Of a stretch of DNA of 64,000 nt, positions 51,901 through 53,892 are shown piece by piece (position 1 is the stretch's first letter; each line of letters opens with the position of its first letter). Position numbers and translations under genes: made by a program. Source of the stretch: Congeria kusceri (lineage: Eukaryota; Mollusca; Bivalvia; Myida; Dreissenidae); contig CM051028.1 in assembly GCA_027627225.1 (NCBI GenBank), positions 27,394,912 to 27,458,911 on the forward strand. Direction: 5' to 3'. The notes beneath the pieces were generated by a model. That model did no database searches. It was not told the origin of the DNA and worked only from the letters and a program-made list of their open reading frames with translations.

Positions 51901-52556
51901 CAGCTGTAATAATGACAATATATCGCATTAGCTGATGATTAAATCAGTTTTGTTAGGTACCATGAGACTTAGAAACCTCACAATGGAACATTAATTCGAC
52001 GGTATCAACCTTGAAATGTACAAAATATTCTATAAAATTTTGATAATTTTCATGACAGTAAAAACAACAACAAATTGCAATTACAAATCAAAGGAACTCA
52101 ACACACACAGCTTGCTTTTGCTTAAAAAATTGCCAGTGTGTTATAAATGGGTACATGGCATGTATTACACTGAGTTTTATGGTAGTCGATGTTTTTAAAT
52201 CATGTAAATAACATGTGAAAACTGTAAATGAATAAACATTTCAAAACCTCATTATTCTGTGCCTACAACATATAAATGCAGTTTTAATAGTAACCAAGTG
52301 ATGTATGGAAAGTCAAAATGAAATAATTATTCATGGTACTTTTTAAAATAGCCTGGTGCTGGCATGAAATTTTACTTACCAGCCATACGACAGCATTAAT
52401 CACCAGTGTCTCAGGAATCCCTCCATACACGAACCCAATACTGGTCTTGTTGTGATACGTGAGCGATTCCGAGCAAACCCTGAGGTCCGTTTCATTCCCG
52501 AACACTTTAATTTGATAGGGATCAACAGTTGTCGTTTCATCAATAAACTCTTTCAT
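864..52556 (-). CDS. TMEM63: TMEM63 / CSC1-like mechanosensitive cation channel, whole split gene
   Basis: Seen: 22-23 exons on the minus strand join in frame to about 791 aa (807 with doubtful exon 21). Coding segments, 5' to 3': 52556-52380, 51903-51821, 44478-44388, 44235-44198, 40728-40589, 39527-39476, 38495-38387, 35176-35103, 34635-34555, 33835-33709, 32509-32376, 25036-24911, 23844-23691, 22199-22093, 21486-21400, 18636-18580, 16309-16147, 10689-10584, 5835-5668, 5382-5258, (4965-4918), 3342-3295, 992-864. Recognised landmarks include WDYGKIALV, DAVQYLQFQRY, PVNFTGSN, LGVAFVTFEN, VSYAPAPENIYW, FFFTTPAIV, FLPTLLLW, NGAFFINYI and FKHLVDRYNLYFAY. Domain order is that of the family: N-terminal three-helix region (exons 1-7), cytosolic RRM-like domain (exons 8-12), multi-pass membrane domain (exons 13-20), hydrophilic tail (exons 21-23). 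Known for the family: mechanically or osmotically gated cation channels in plasma and endolysosomal membranes. Inference: a single mollusc TMEM63; assignment to A, B or C is not attempted. Confidence 0.95.
1927..2222 (-). repeat. tRNA-derived SINE, full head and body
   Basis: Minus-strand head (from 2222) carries TAGCTCAGTTGGTAGAGCGC, an A-box-like tRNA start, and a degraded B box. The body contains 'agggcagttgtcagttactg' and ends near 'aaaaatccaaacaaac'. The same body recurs at 24294-24580 and 22836-23030. Lies in intron 22. Confidence 0.8.
2515..3010. repeat. 38-bp minisatellite, about 13 copies
   Basis: The unit starting 'acatagagcagtcacaggaa' repeats every 38 bp with almost no differences between copies. 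It lies in intron 22, immediately before a foldback element. Confidence 0.95.
3031..3283. mobile_element. Foldback element copy a
   Basis: Inverted ends (GAGGTGTGTCGTGGGAAAA / TTTTCCCATGACACGCCTC) and two internal palindromes built on GATTAGCC...GGCTAATC. About 250 bp, no coding capacity. Eight copies occur in this window. Its left-hand edge lies 11 bp from the exon 22 donor. Confidence 0.88.
3295..3342 (-). CDS. TMEM63: TMEM63 exon 22 (48 nt): cytosolic tail
   Basis: Acceptor ATTTTAGCAG, donor GTAAAA, phase 0 both ends. Encodes LEEQTGLSNKREDSNQ, hydrophilic. Supported by position, both splice sites and frame rather than by strong similarity. A foldback repeat begins 11 bp beyond the donor. 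Confidence 0.75.
3400..4910. other. Intron 21, no recognisable feature
   Basis: AT-rich sequence with homopolymer runs. Open frames of 76 and 101 aa on opposite strands overlap each other, lack recognisable motifs and are judged chance. Confidence 0.5.
4918..4965 (-). CDS. TMEM63: TMEM63 exon 21, doubtful: no AG acceptor
   Basis: A 48-nt open segment VEQPVTSNDTNMADTK with a usable donor (GTTTGT) fits the tail position after 'RYQ' (compare vertebrate 'YKIEHTETDT'). The bases before it, TTTAAATATG, contain no AG. The only nearby AG (ACCAG, inside the segment) would give an immediate TAA in the incoming phase. Exon 20 also joins exon 22 in frame without it. It may be skipped, eroded, or use a non-canonical acceptor. 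Confidence 0.35.
5258..5382 (-). CDS. TMEM63: TMEM63 exon 20: residues 692-733
   Basis: Acceptor CGTTTTCAG, donor GTATTG, 125 nt, ends phase 0. Encodes the last membrane helix (FIFSSAILFIILVVFFGKLC) followed by FNPNRYQ, equivalent to the start of the vertebrate cytosolic tail ('SAHNYKIE'). Confidence 0.92.
5668..5835 (-). CDS. TMEM63: TMEM63 exon 19: residues 636-691
   Basis: Acceptor ACGTGTTCGCAG, donor GTGAGT, 168 nt, phase 1 in and out. Encodes GLVYMVFKHLVDRYNLYFAY, the most conserved motif of the family, then a hydrophobic helix ending FFSVIRG. A foldback repeat starts 21 bp upstream of the acceptor. Confidence 0.96.
5857..6117. mobile_element. Foldback element copy b
   Basis: Same family as 3031-3283: ends GTGGTGCGTCGTGAGAAAAC / TTTTCTCACAACGCGCCAC, internal palindromes around TAGCCTGTGCAGTCTGCACA. 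It starts 21 bp upstream of the exon 19 acceptor. Confidence 0.9.
6118..8385. other. Intron 18, left part: mostly unique sequence
   Basis: Contains a 171-codon plus-strand frame (6317-6832) and a 60-codon frame (7754-7936), neither with recognisable domains. At 8005-8143 an acidic plus-strand frame (DALSDADKDHWNDFDEEIFN and more) ends in TAA and is followed by AATAAA at about 8167. This could be the remnant of a retrocopy or transposon gene; no identity claimed. Confidence 0.4.
8390..9141 (-). repeat. 64-bp array derived from exon 18 donor, distal block
   Basis: About 12 units. On the minus strand each reads roughly TGTGCCCACTGATCACACCA, TTCG, then GTGAGTTGCTTT: the end of exon 18, its 5' splice site and the start of the intron. 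Some units have CAGTGAGT instead of CGGTGAGT. Unit length is 64 bp (for example 8701 to 8765). Confidence 0.93.
9146..10118. mobile_element. hAT-like non-autonomous element inside the exon 18 donor array
   Basis: Ends are a perfect 16-bp inverted repeat, GGGATGGGACCGAATA (9148-9163) and its complement (10102-10117), with further 'CGAATATTCG'-rich subterminal sequence. Flanks TTTTCAAG (left) and TGTTAAAG (right) both resemble the host-unit sequence TTTTAAAG, giving a degenerate 8-bp target duplication as in hAT elements. No transposase frame seen. Confidence 0.75.
10121..10620 (-). repeat. 64-bp array derived from exon 18 donor, proximal block including the true donor
   Basis: Eight units, the last being the real exon 18 3' end and donor (10583-10582 GT). 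Copies match the exon across CCCACTGATCACACCATT and the donor, then diverge upstream, where they read TACAACATCTTGTGCCC against TACAGCGTTTCCTGCCC in the exon. Confidence 0.93.
10584..10689 (-). CDS. TMEM63: TMEM63 exon 18: residues 601-635
   Basis: Acceptor TTATTTCCCAG, donor GTGAGT, 106 nt, phase 1 out. Encodes HVIWEFQYGVQYAWFLCVF, then a helix ending SYSVSCPLITPF, matching 'YEFQFGAAYAW' and 'TYSITCPIIVPFG'. The last ~30 nt and donor are the first unit of a 64-bp tandem array extending 2.2 kb into the intron. Confidence 0.96.
10783..11655. repeat. ~140-bp tandem repeats with TGACCTTGACC motif
   Basis: Six to seven diverged units containing 'gtgaccttgaccccaccca', 'catatgcaatcccaa' and 'tttcattaaaatatctcaat'. 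The run opens with 'acaagagggccactatggcc', a known-style bivalve repeat start also seen at 45450. The same family is at 60020-60800. Confidence 0.9.
11656..15560. repeat. 167-bp tandem array, about 23 copies
   Basis: Unit includes 'tatgaaacctctgggccttg', 'aagtctatataaaccatgtg' and 'ccaggggcatcatttgaaca'; spacing is 167 bp (14059 to 14226). Copies differ by a few percent to ~15% and some higher-order two- or three-unit blocks recur (13850-15030). It fills most of intron 17. Short plus-strand frames in it (11918-12127, 13066-13275) are repeat-derived. Confidence 0.93.
15561..15823. repeat. Terminal module of the intron 17 composite repeat
   Basis: Single-copy end: 'gacgcacgaccgacaaaaga', then 'gctcaccatgagcacgttgt' and 'gctcaggtgagctaaaaa'. 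The parallel end at 49130-49155 ('gtgctcaggtgcgct') shows that 10783-15823 is one composite element whose middle is an expanded array. Confidence 0.7.
16147..16309 (-). CDS. TMEM63: TMEM63 exon 17: residues 546-600
   Basis: Acceptor TTTATCGGCAG, donor GTGAGA, 163 nt, ends phase 0. Encodes CIFLSGNGAFFINYIITSAF, then a second hydrophobic stretch and ILMARSSAERTSVRK. Matches 'FLPDNGAFFVNYVIASAFIG' and 'LARSAAERRNVK', the core pore-lining helices of the family. Confidence 0.96.
16369..16850. mobile_element. Inverted-repeat element with 33-bp internal repeats
   Basis: Ends AGAGCTCCAGATAA and TTATCTGGAGCCCT. Inside, 'gggggtactagtacccttta' recurs at 33-bp spacing (16428, 16461, 16494). Starts 60 bp upstream of exon 17. 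Confidence 0.65.
17020..17490 (+). repeat. ~160-bp unit repeat with AGGTCAAGGTCA, short copy
   Basis: Begins 'gattctgtgtttgataaaca', contains 'aattaggtcaaggtcaaagt' and 'ttgggtgatatgggtggatt', and ends with 'gacggacaggacgatcacta' and '...gcataaaaac'. The same orientation and ends are seen at 19585-20521. Confidence 0.85.
17567..18258. mobile_element. Tc1/mariner-like MITE
   Basis: Ends CAGTCAAAATGCGATACTGC and the complement of CAGTCGAAACGCGATAGTAC, flanked on both sides by TA. About 690 bp, no transposase. 'gatactacga' motifs recur just inside both ends. Confidence 0.7.
18580..18636 (-). CDS. TMEM63: TMEM63 exon 16 (57 nt): residues 527-545
   Basis: Acceptor CCATTTTCAG, donor GTACGT, 57 nt, phase 2 in and out. 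Encodes SASALFDIFLRDYGKNINW, equivalent to 'SLDLFFRWLFDKKF' of vertebrates. Sequence similarity is modest, but position, length and phase fit exactly between exons 15 and 17. Confidence 0.87.
18813..19554. mobile_element. Inverted-repeat element carrying a tRNA-Ser-like segment, with nested foldback copy
   Basis: Ends AAACGGACCTGTACACAG and CTGTGAACAAGTCCC, related to the element at 23110-23569. Internal 'gaccgagtggttagatcgtc' and 'gtaggtttgagcccaggcga' resemble tRNA A and B boxes. The foldback copy at 18940-19205 sits inside. Confidence 0.7.
18940..19205. mobile_element. Foldback element copy c
   Basis: Ends GAGGGGCGTCGTGGGAAAAC / TTTTCTCACGATGTGCCAC, same internal palindromes. Inserted into the tRNA-bearing inverted-repeat element, so younger than it. 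Confidence 0.9.
19585..20521 (+). repeat. ~160-bp unit repeat with AGGTCAAGGTCA, long copy
   Basis: Five or so tandem units of the same family as 17020-17490, each with 'ggtcaaggtcaaagtgaggt' and 'gtaagcggtgttggtgctag', ending 'atgccggaggcataaaaac'. Confidence 0.88.
20666..21363. mobile_element. Inverted-repeat element with ~58-bp internal repeats
   Basis: Ends TACCATATTTAATCTATG and the complement of TACCATATTTAATATAAG, continuing into shared 'TTTCGGACAC'. Inside, 'tgctatctatgtttttggac' recurs six times. It ends 37 bp from the exon 15 donor. Confidence 0.7.
21400..21486 (-). CDS. TMEM63: TMEM63 exon 15: residues 498-526
   Basis: Acceptor TTGTTGTTGTAG, donor GTAATA, 87 nt, phase 2 in and out. 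Encodes SSEHHAVMQKTFVFLLLMIL then ILPSLGLT, the family 'TTMHKCYTFLIFMVLLLPSLGL' helix. An inverted-repeat element ends 37 bp beyond the donor. Confidence 0.94.
22093..22199 (-). CDS. TMEM63: TMEM63 exon 14: residues 463-497
   Basis: Acceptor TTCTGTTGCAG, donor GTCAGT, 107 nt, phase 2 out. Encodes SALLIQFLPTLLLWTFTALL and on to HWTR, matching 'ITQFFPTLLLWCFSALLP...HWTR'. Its first 49 nt and acceptor are the last unit of an 82-bp tandem array that runs upstream to 22690. Confidence 0.95.
22151..22690 (-). repeat. 82-bp array of the exon 14 3' splice site and exon start
   Basis: Seven units, starting at 22151, 22233, 22315, 22397, 22476, 22558 and 22640 (the last truncated and degenerate). Each holds, on the minus strand, a pyrimidine-rich tract, TTGCAG and then AGTACCCTGTTGATCCAATT and the next ~30 nt of exon 14. 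Composition per unit: 33 nt intron-like plus 49 nt exon-like. The leftmost unit contains the real exon 14 start. Confidence 0.96.
22836..23030 (-). repeat. SINE body lacking the tRNA head
   Basis: Matches 1927-2120 ('gatttttcgccatattcaac', 'gccagtaactgacaactgcc') but stops before the tRNA-like part, so 5'-truncated as expected for a retroposed copy. Confidence 0.8.
23110..23569. mobile_element. Inverted-repeat element carrying a tRNA-like gene
   Basis: Perfect 18-bp ends AAAGGGACTTGTTCACAG (23110-23127) and CTGTGAACAAGTCCCTTT (23552-23569). The interior matches parts of 18813-19554 ('acaagcaaaatacca', 'aaagcgtttgtaacgctttt'). Confidence 0.8.
23369..23440 (+). tRNA. tRNA-like sequence, possible anticodon TTG, probably not functional
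   Basis: 72 nt. Acceptor arms GCCTGCG / GGCAGGC pair at six of seven positions, A box TGGTGTAGTGGTAGC, perfect B box GGTTCGAACCC. The T stem pairs at only three of five positions and position 37 would be C, which is atypical. It lies inside an inverted-repeat element, so a tRNA-derived passenger is more likely than a working gene. Confidence 0.4.
23691..23844 (-). CDS. TMEM63: TMEM63 exon 13: residues 411-462
   Basis: Acceptor CTTATTTGCAG, donor GTATGA, 154 nt, ends phase 0. Encodes GWGRWVRTILINFLVIILLF then FFTTPAIVLNNLDKLNY, the first pore-domain helix and the conserved TTPA motif. Confidence 0.95.
24294..24580 (+). repeat. tRNA-derived SINE, full copy
   Basis: Head CCAGCTCAGTTGGTAGAGCG and GAGTTCGAGCCCC (B box), then the same body as 1927-2222 in opposite orientation, ending 'ggcaaaaaatccaaagaaac'. 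Confidence 0.85.
24911..25036 (-). CDS. TMEM63: TMEM63 exon 12: residues 369-410
   Basis: Acceptor AATTGTTGCAG, donor GTATGT, 126 nt. Encodes IWHDF then a polar linker and WEVSYAPAPENIYW. The 'YAPAPENIYW' motif is the family signature at the end of the cytosolic domain, directly before the pore-domain membrane helices. Confidence 0.95.
25516..25581. repeat. 32-bp direct duplication
   Basis: 'cagtggatccccgcggttat' and the following 'cagggatcaaata' occur twice back to back. Unusually GC-rich for this intron. Confidence 0.8.
25885..27170. repeat. Intron 11: diverged ~390-bp repeats
   Basis: 'aggggtcaccggcctt' followed by 'gaatacagtacctgtcgaag'-like sequence recurs near 26340, 26733 and 27125. 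Preceded by a duplicated 'gaacttgaccttccttttat' block (25983, 26145). Confidence 0.7.
27241..27566. repeat. 326-bp dispersed direct repeat, copy 1
   Basis: Matches 29247-29572 with a constant 2006-bp offset and only one difference that I noticed (cataac/cgtaac). The 50-odd aa frame that starts MDADLFTSTDCPYLL appears in both and is not recognised. Confidence 0.9.
28240..29080. repeat. ~145-bp tandem repeats, about 6 copies
   Basis: Units with 'gggaatgttgcccctgacac', 'tggagttgatgacaaag' and 'tttgaatataaactttaacc'. Ends at 29065-29125 with 'gacgcctggggtagtaggat', a typical end module. Confidence 0.85.
29247..29572. repeat. 326-bp dispersed direct repeat, copy 2
   Basis: See 27241-27566. It lies at the start of the next tandem block. 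Confidence 0.9.
29450..30380. repeat. ~165-bp tandem repeats ('ggccataactctgtc')
   Basis: Five units with 'ggggccataactctgtcaaa', 'cttgacctgtattttatgat' and 'tcaagcctttcttgagttat'. Ends with 'ggcggacagaccgacaagct' and 'tggggtaataaaaac'. A common bivalve interspersed repeat design. Confidence 0.88.
30381..31220. other. Intron 11, no clear feature
   Basis: AT-rich. A 13-bp inverted pair 'gaccaccgtagaa' / 'tctacggtggtc' near 30640-30680 is the only structure seen. Confidence 0.4.
31222..31485. mobile_element. Foldback element copy d, rearranged left end
   Basis: Core palindromes and right end present (to 'gacttgcctc'). The left end starts within an internal 'ggacgacactttccgcctac' block instead of the usual terminal sequence. 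Confidence 0.85.
32376..32509 (-). CDS. TMEM63: TMEM63 exon 11: residues 325-368
   Basis: Acceptor CATTTTGCAG, donor GTACTG, 134 nt, phase 2 out. Encodes VDAITYYADEES and LGVAFVTFENVGMAE, the conserved 'VEAIEYY' and 'GMAFVTF' (RNP1-like strand) motifs. Confidence 0.94.
32510..33700. other. Intron 10, no clear feature
   Basis: AT-rich unique sequence. 33180-33240 ('aacccgaccctacaagcgaa') resembles repeat termini at 45215 and 49175. The 62 and 81 aa plus-strand frames at 33475-33781 partly overlap exon 10 on the other strand and are not genes. Confidence 0.4.
33709..33835 (-). CDS. TMEM63: TMEM63 exon 10: residues 282-324
   Basis: Acceptor GTAATTCACAG, donor GTAGAC, 127 nt, phase 0 out. Encodes an amphipathic helical stretch and the Cys-rich segment CCGQLLCCGDACGCK, matching the family cysteine cluster just before the second half of the RRM-like domain. 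A foldback repeat starts only 15 bp upstream of the exon, so the branch point probably lies inside the repeat. Confidence 0.92.
33851..34111. mobile_element. Foldback element copy e
   Basis: Ends GAGGAGCGTCGTGGGAAAAC / TTTTCCCACGATGCGCCAC. It starts 15 bp upstream of the exon 10 acceptor. Confidence 0.92.
34555..34635 (-). CDS. TMEM63: TMEM63 exon 9: residues 255-281
   Basis: Acceptor TATGTTACAG, donor GTTTGT, 81 nt, phase 2 in and out. Encodes EGYPEVSIRDVTFAYDIEK, corresponding to 'EEAYPNCTVLEARPCYNV' in vertebrates, in the cytosolic domain. Confidence 0.9.
34934..35047. repeat. 21-bp minisatellite, five to six copies
   Basis: 'aagtactattaatctgtaaac' repeated; because 21 is a multiple of 3 it produces a VYRLIVL-type repeat frame on the minus strand. 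Lies in intron 8, about 55 bp from the exon 8 donor. Confidence 0.93.
35103..35176 (-). CDS. TMEM63: TMEM63 exon 8: residues 231-254
   Basis: Acceptor TTCTGTTGCAG, donor GTAAGA, 74 nt, phase 2 out. Encodes VSKTLMIANIPKEKC and onward, the first strand of the cytosolic RRM-like fold (family 'RTLFINGIS'). Confidence 0.92.
35410..36880. mobile_element. Possible inverted-repeat DNA element
   Basis: AATTGACGTTACGACGGA at the left and the complement of AATTGACGTTACGACAGA at the right (36862-36879). About 1.47 kb, GC content a little above the intron average; no transposase recognised. Confidence 0.6.
36946..37778 (-). repeat. 25-bp minisatellite, ~33 copies
   Basis: Unit 'atatggccccagcttggtat' + 'acatg'. 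Nearly homogeneous, with scattered single-base variants. The unit has no stop in any minus-strand frame and 25 is not a multiple of 3, so all three sense frames stay open for 260-297 codons and give the same 25-residue repeat. It lies in intron 7 of TMEM63, in the same orientation as the gene. Confidence 0.97.
37779..38386. other. Intron 7, no recognisable feature
   Basis: AT-rich sequence between the 25-bp array and the exon 7 donor; nothing identified. Confidence 0.4.
38387..38495 (-). CDS. TMEM63: TMEM63 exon 7: residues 194-230
   Basis: Acceptor ATGGCGCAG (poor pyrimidine tract), donor GTAAGA, 109 nt, ends in phase 0. Encodes SNLLWVHVFLSIFYLGLAIG, the third N-terminal membrane helix, then the basic/acidic cytosolic entry RFEKDEM. 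Confidence 0.92.
39476..39527 (-). CDS. TMEM63: TMEM63 exon 6: residues 177-193
   Basis: Acceptor GTGTTTTCAG, donor GTAAGT, 52 nt. Encodes VGNATDLGHTTIANLDA, the luminal/extracellular loop with the strongly conserved TTIANL motif and a sequon NAT. Confidence 0.9.
40293..40576. repeat. 24/38-bp minisatellite abutting exon 5 donor
   Basis: First four 24-bp units ('ctacacctctgtcactccaa'), then 38-bp units that add 'cagtatggcagaaa'. The array ends 12 bp from the last base of exon 5. Confidence 0.92.
40589..40728 (-). CDS. TMEM63: TMEM63 exon 5: residues 130-176
   Basis: Acceptor CTATTTTTAG, 140 nt. Encodes KDSDIAKKCGYDAVQYLQF, then a hydrophobic helix ending in the conserved PVNFTGSN. The donor used here is the weak GTACGG (phase 1), chosen because it joins in frame to exon 6. 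A 38-bp minisatellite begins 12 bp into the intron. Confidence 0.9.
41693..41765 (+). repeat. tRNA-like sequence (SINE head)
   Basis: 'agctagctcagtggttagta' (A-box-like) and 'cccgggttcactccc' (B-box-like), 40 bp apart. Arms do not pair well, so a SINE remnant is more likely than a gene. Confidence 0.5.
41836..42243. mobile_element. ~400-bp inverted-repeat MITE
   Basis: Ends CCCTTCACGAAAAAGTGTAT and the complement of CCCTTCTCAAATAAGCGTAT. Shared inverted inner segment 'taccgcagcgtttaatacgc' / 'gcgtataatacgctgcggta'. Rich in 'tttaatacgc' and 'gtgcatttaa' motifs. Confidence 0.75.
44198..44235 (-). CDS. TMEM63: TMEM63 exon 4 (38 nt micro-exon): residues 118-129
   Basis: Acceptor TTTTTCCAG, donor GTAAGT. 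Encodes GICTWIMAFIRV, equivalent to the family 'FCSWL.A.FRIK' segment that leads into the second helix. Phase 2 out joins exactly to exon 5. Confidence 0.9.
44388..44478 (-). CDS. TMEM63: TMEM63 exon 3: residues 87-117
   Basis: Acceptor CTTTGTAG, donor GTAGGT, 91 nt, ends in phase 0. Encodes the cytosolic loop starting with WTSLFYGDRDDN, which matches the vertebrate 'WTSLFF/YG' stretch and is otherwise acidic and polar. Confidence 0.9.
44802..44869. mobile_element. Minimal foldback copy f (68 bp, ends only)
   Basis: GAGACGTGTCGTGTGAAAAC ... then directly TTTTCCCATGACACGCCTC: only the two terminal arms remain, joined through 'atgcatgtgcgttaagtc'. An internal deletion derivative. Confidence 0.85.
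45446..49160 (+). repeat. Composite repeat with ~165-bp units
   Basis: Starts 'acaagagggccatgatggcc' and ends 'cgtgctcaggtgcgct'. After the inner insertion it holds about five units with 'ggcaataactctggtgtttc' and 'cacagacaaactgtgcaaga', including an exact 60-bp local duplication (48416-48535). Confidence 0.85.
45751..47991. mobile_element. ~2.2-kb hAT-like element nested in the composite repeat
   Basis: Ends GTAGTGTTTTATCCAGG and the complement of GTAGTGTTTTATTCAGG. Near both ends 'aaaagggc' and 'gcgc' motifs recur. No transposase frame recognised; target duplication not clear. Confidence 0.65.
49413..49762. mobile_element. Foldback element copy g, enlarged by internal duplication
   Basis: Ends GAGGCGTGTCACGGAAAAAC / TTTTCCCACGACACGCATC. 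The central 'gtgccg...cttttatggtatttgct' arm is present twice in inverted form, making the copy ~90 bp longer than the others. Confidence 0.85.
49876..50310. repeat. 37-bp minisatellite, about 12 copies
   Basis: Unit 'cagcttagcaggggagatca' + 'ctgtgaggagtttggta'. Copies show single-base variants. Located in intron 2. Confidence 0.93.
50311..51530. other. Intron 2, no recognisable feature
   Basis: AT-rich unique sequence with no long open frame; nothing identified. Confidence 0.4.
51535..51781. mobile_element. Foldback element copy h
   Basis: Ends GAGGTTGGTTGTGGGAGAAT / TTTTCCCAAAACACGTCTC, with one inner palindrome partly deleted. It stops 39 bp from the exon 2 donor. Confidence 0.85.
51821..51903 (-). 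CDS. TMEM63: TMEM63 exon 2: residues 60-86
   Basis: Acceptor ATTATTACAG, donor GTAAGA, 83 nt, phase 0 in and 2 out. Encodes LLLLLFAILRRLAWDYGKIA and onward, the end of the first helix and the family hallmark WDYG. A foldback repeat starts 39 bp into the following intron. Confidence 0.93.
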
Positions 52557-52669
52557 CTTGAAGCGAGAAGGTTTCCGTCAACGGCTTCAATATGACACTG
52601 ATGATCTGGTTAAGACAGGCACCTTGTCAGCAGGCTGGTAAGAAGTTCTGAAGGGGCATTTTGACTCAC
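52380..52669 (-). CDS. TMEM63: TMEM63 exon 1: 5' UTR and residues 1-59
   Basis: Coding part is 52556-52380. The ATG has A at -3 and an in-frame TGA lies eight codons upstream (52580-52578), which supports this start. Residues 1-45 are hydrophilic with two sequons, NET (N21) and NKT (N36), fitting the extracellular N-terminus of the family. The conserved YGGIPETLVIN begins the first membrane helix. The donor is GTAAGT and phase is 0. On the 5' side a TTATCATTGCAG acceptor predicts an exon start at 52669, so a non-coding first exon should lie further right. A 10-codon upstream ORF (52659-52627) would then sit in the 5' UTR. Confidence 0.9.
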
Positions 52670-52812
52670 CTGCAATGATAACAAATTTAAAGGGTCTATG
52701 TCCATGAAAAGGGCCCCAAAGGGGCAATTACAGTAAAAAATCTGAAAATTAAATATTAATATGTTATTTTAATGTTATATAATAAAGGTTAAAATACTGC
52801 ACATATAATGGA

Positions 52813-52957
52813 AAGAGTTTATGCATTCTGAGAAAAAAATCATTATATAGGAGTTTATGCAGTCTGAGAAAAAACTCATTATATAGGAGTTTATGCAGTC
52901 TGAGAAAAAAATCATTATATAGGAGTTTATGCAGTCTGAGAAAAAAATCATTATATT
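52813..52957. repeat. ~36-bp minisatellite, four copies
   Basis: 'gagtttatgcagtctgagaa' + 'aaaaatcattatata' repeated, just upstream of TMEM63 exon 1. Confidence 0.92.
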
Positions 52958-53055
52958 ATTTAGGTTGTGTTTGTTTGGACCTATTATTGTTTACACTTTG
53001 ACGTCAGATTCGTGTGTATCTTACATAACCATAGTATGCCCATTCATTTTCATAA

Positions 53056-53137
53056 GTCAGAATAGCGCAGGTGGTTACAGCGCTTTCTACTGTCATTAGT
53101 TCTAACAACTCCGGCGTCGTGAGTTCGATACCTACTC
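53056..53137 (+). repeat. tRNA-like sequence
   Basis: 'gtcagaatagcgcaggtggt' parallels 'gtcagaatgaccgagtggtt' at 19350; 'gtgagttcgatacct' is B-box-like. Pairing is poor; probably a SINE head or fossil. Confidence 0.4.
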
Positions 53138-53892
53138 TGGGTTTTCATTTTTCAAGTAGTTTTCTTTATTGTTTTTAACAAAATTATCATTATGTAGTAA
53201 ATTATTCATACGTCATTTATTGTATACATCTTTGTATTGCTGATTTATTTATTGTAATAATATTAAATAGGGGTGTCACAATGTACTTGTATATTGGTTG
53301 ATTGCAATATTCGATTCTGCAATAAAATAGTGCAATATGAATGTCCATACCGTTATATTGCATTATTTGGTATTTTTACAGTTCTGTGTTTTTTCTTGTT
53401 ATTACTAAGTTGATAACAAAACGTTTGACTGAATTAAAACACTCTTTTTGTCAGTGAGAAACAATTGAAAGACATCATTTTGTAAAGTTGATAGTTTTGT
53501 AGGGGTGAAGGTCAAAAGCCAGGCAATTATAGACTGTACTGGCAACCAATAATGTTTAATTTATGTTTGGTATATATGTTTTCTCTTCAAATGTTTCTGC
53601 TTTATAATACATTAAACCTGACATTGTTTCCGGTTTAAAAAAAGAGTGTAGTACATAGATAGTTTATGCACAAAACACAAATACATCATGAATACCTATC
53701 ACTCTGTATGTAATATAATAAATACAGTGAAAAGCAATGACAGACGGTTTGAGAGTGTTGCCCATAATTGTTTTGCTTTTCTATCTGCTGTTTATATGTT
53801 GCTATTGTTGAGACTGTCATCAACATCGGTGTGAATAAAAAGTAAAAAAAAACACATCCTATAAAAATGTAAATATTGCGGTCCATAGGGCC

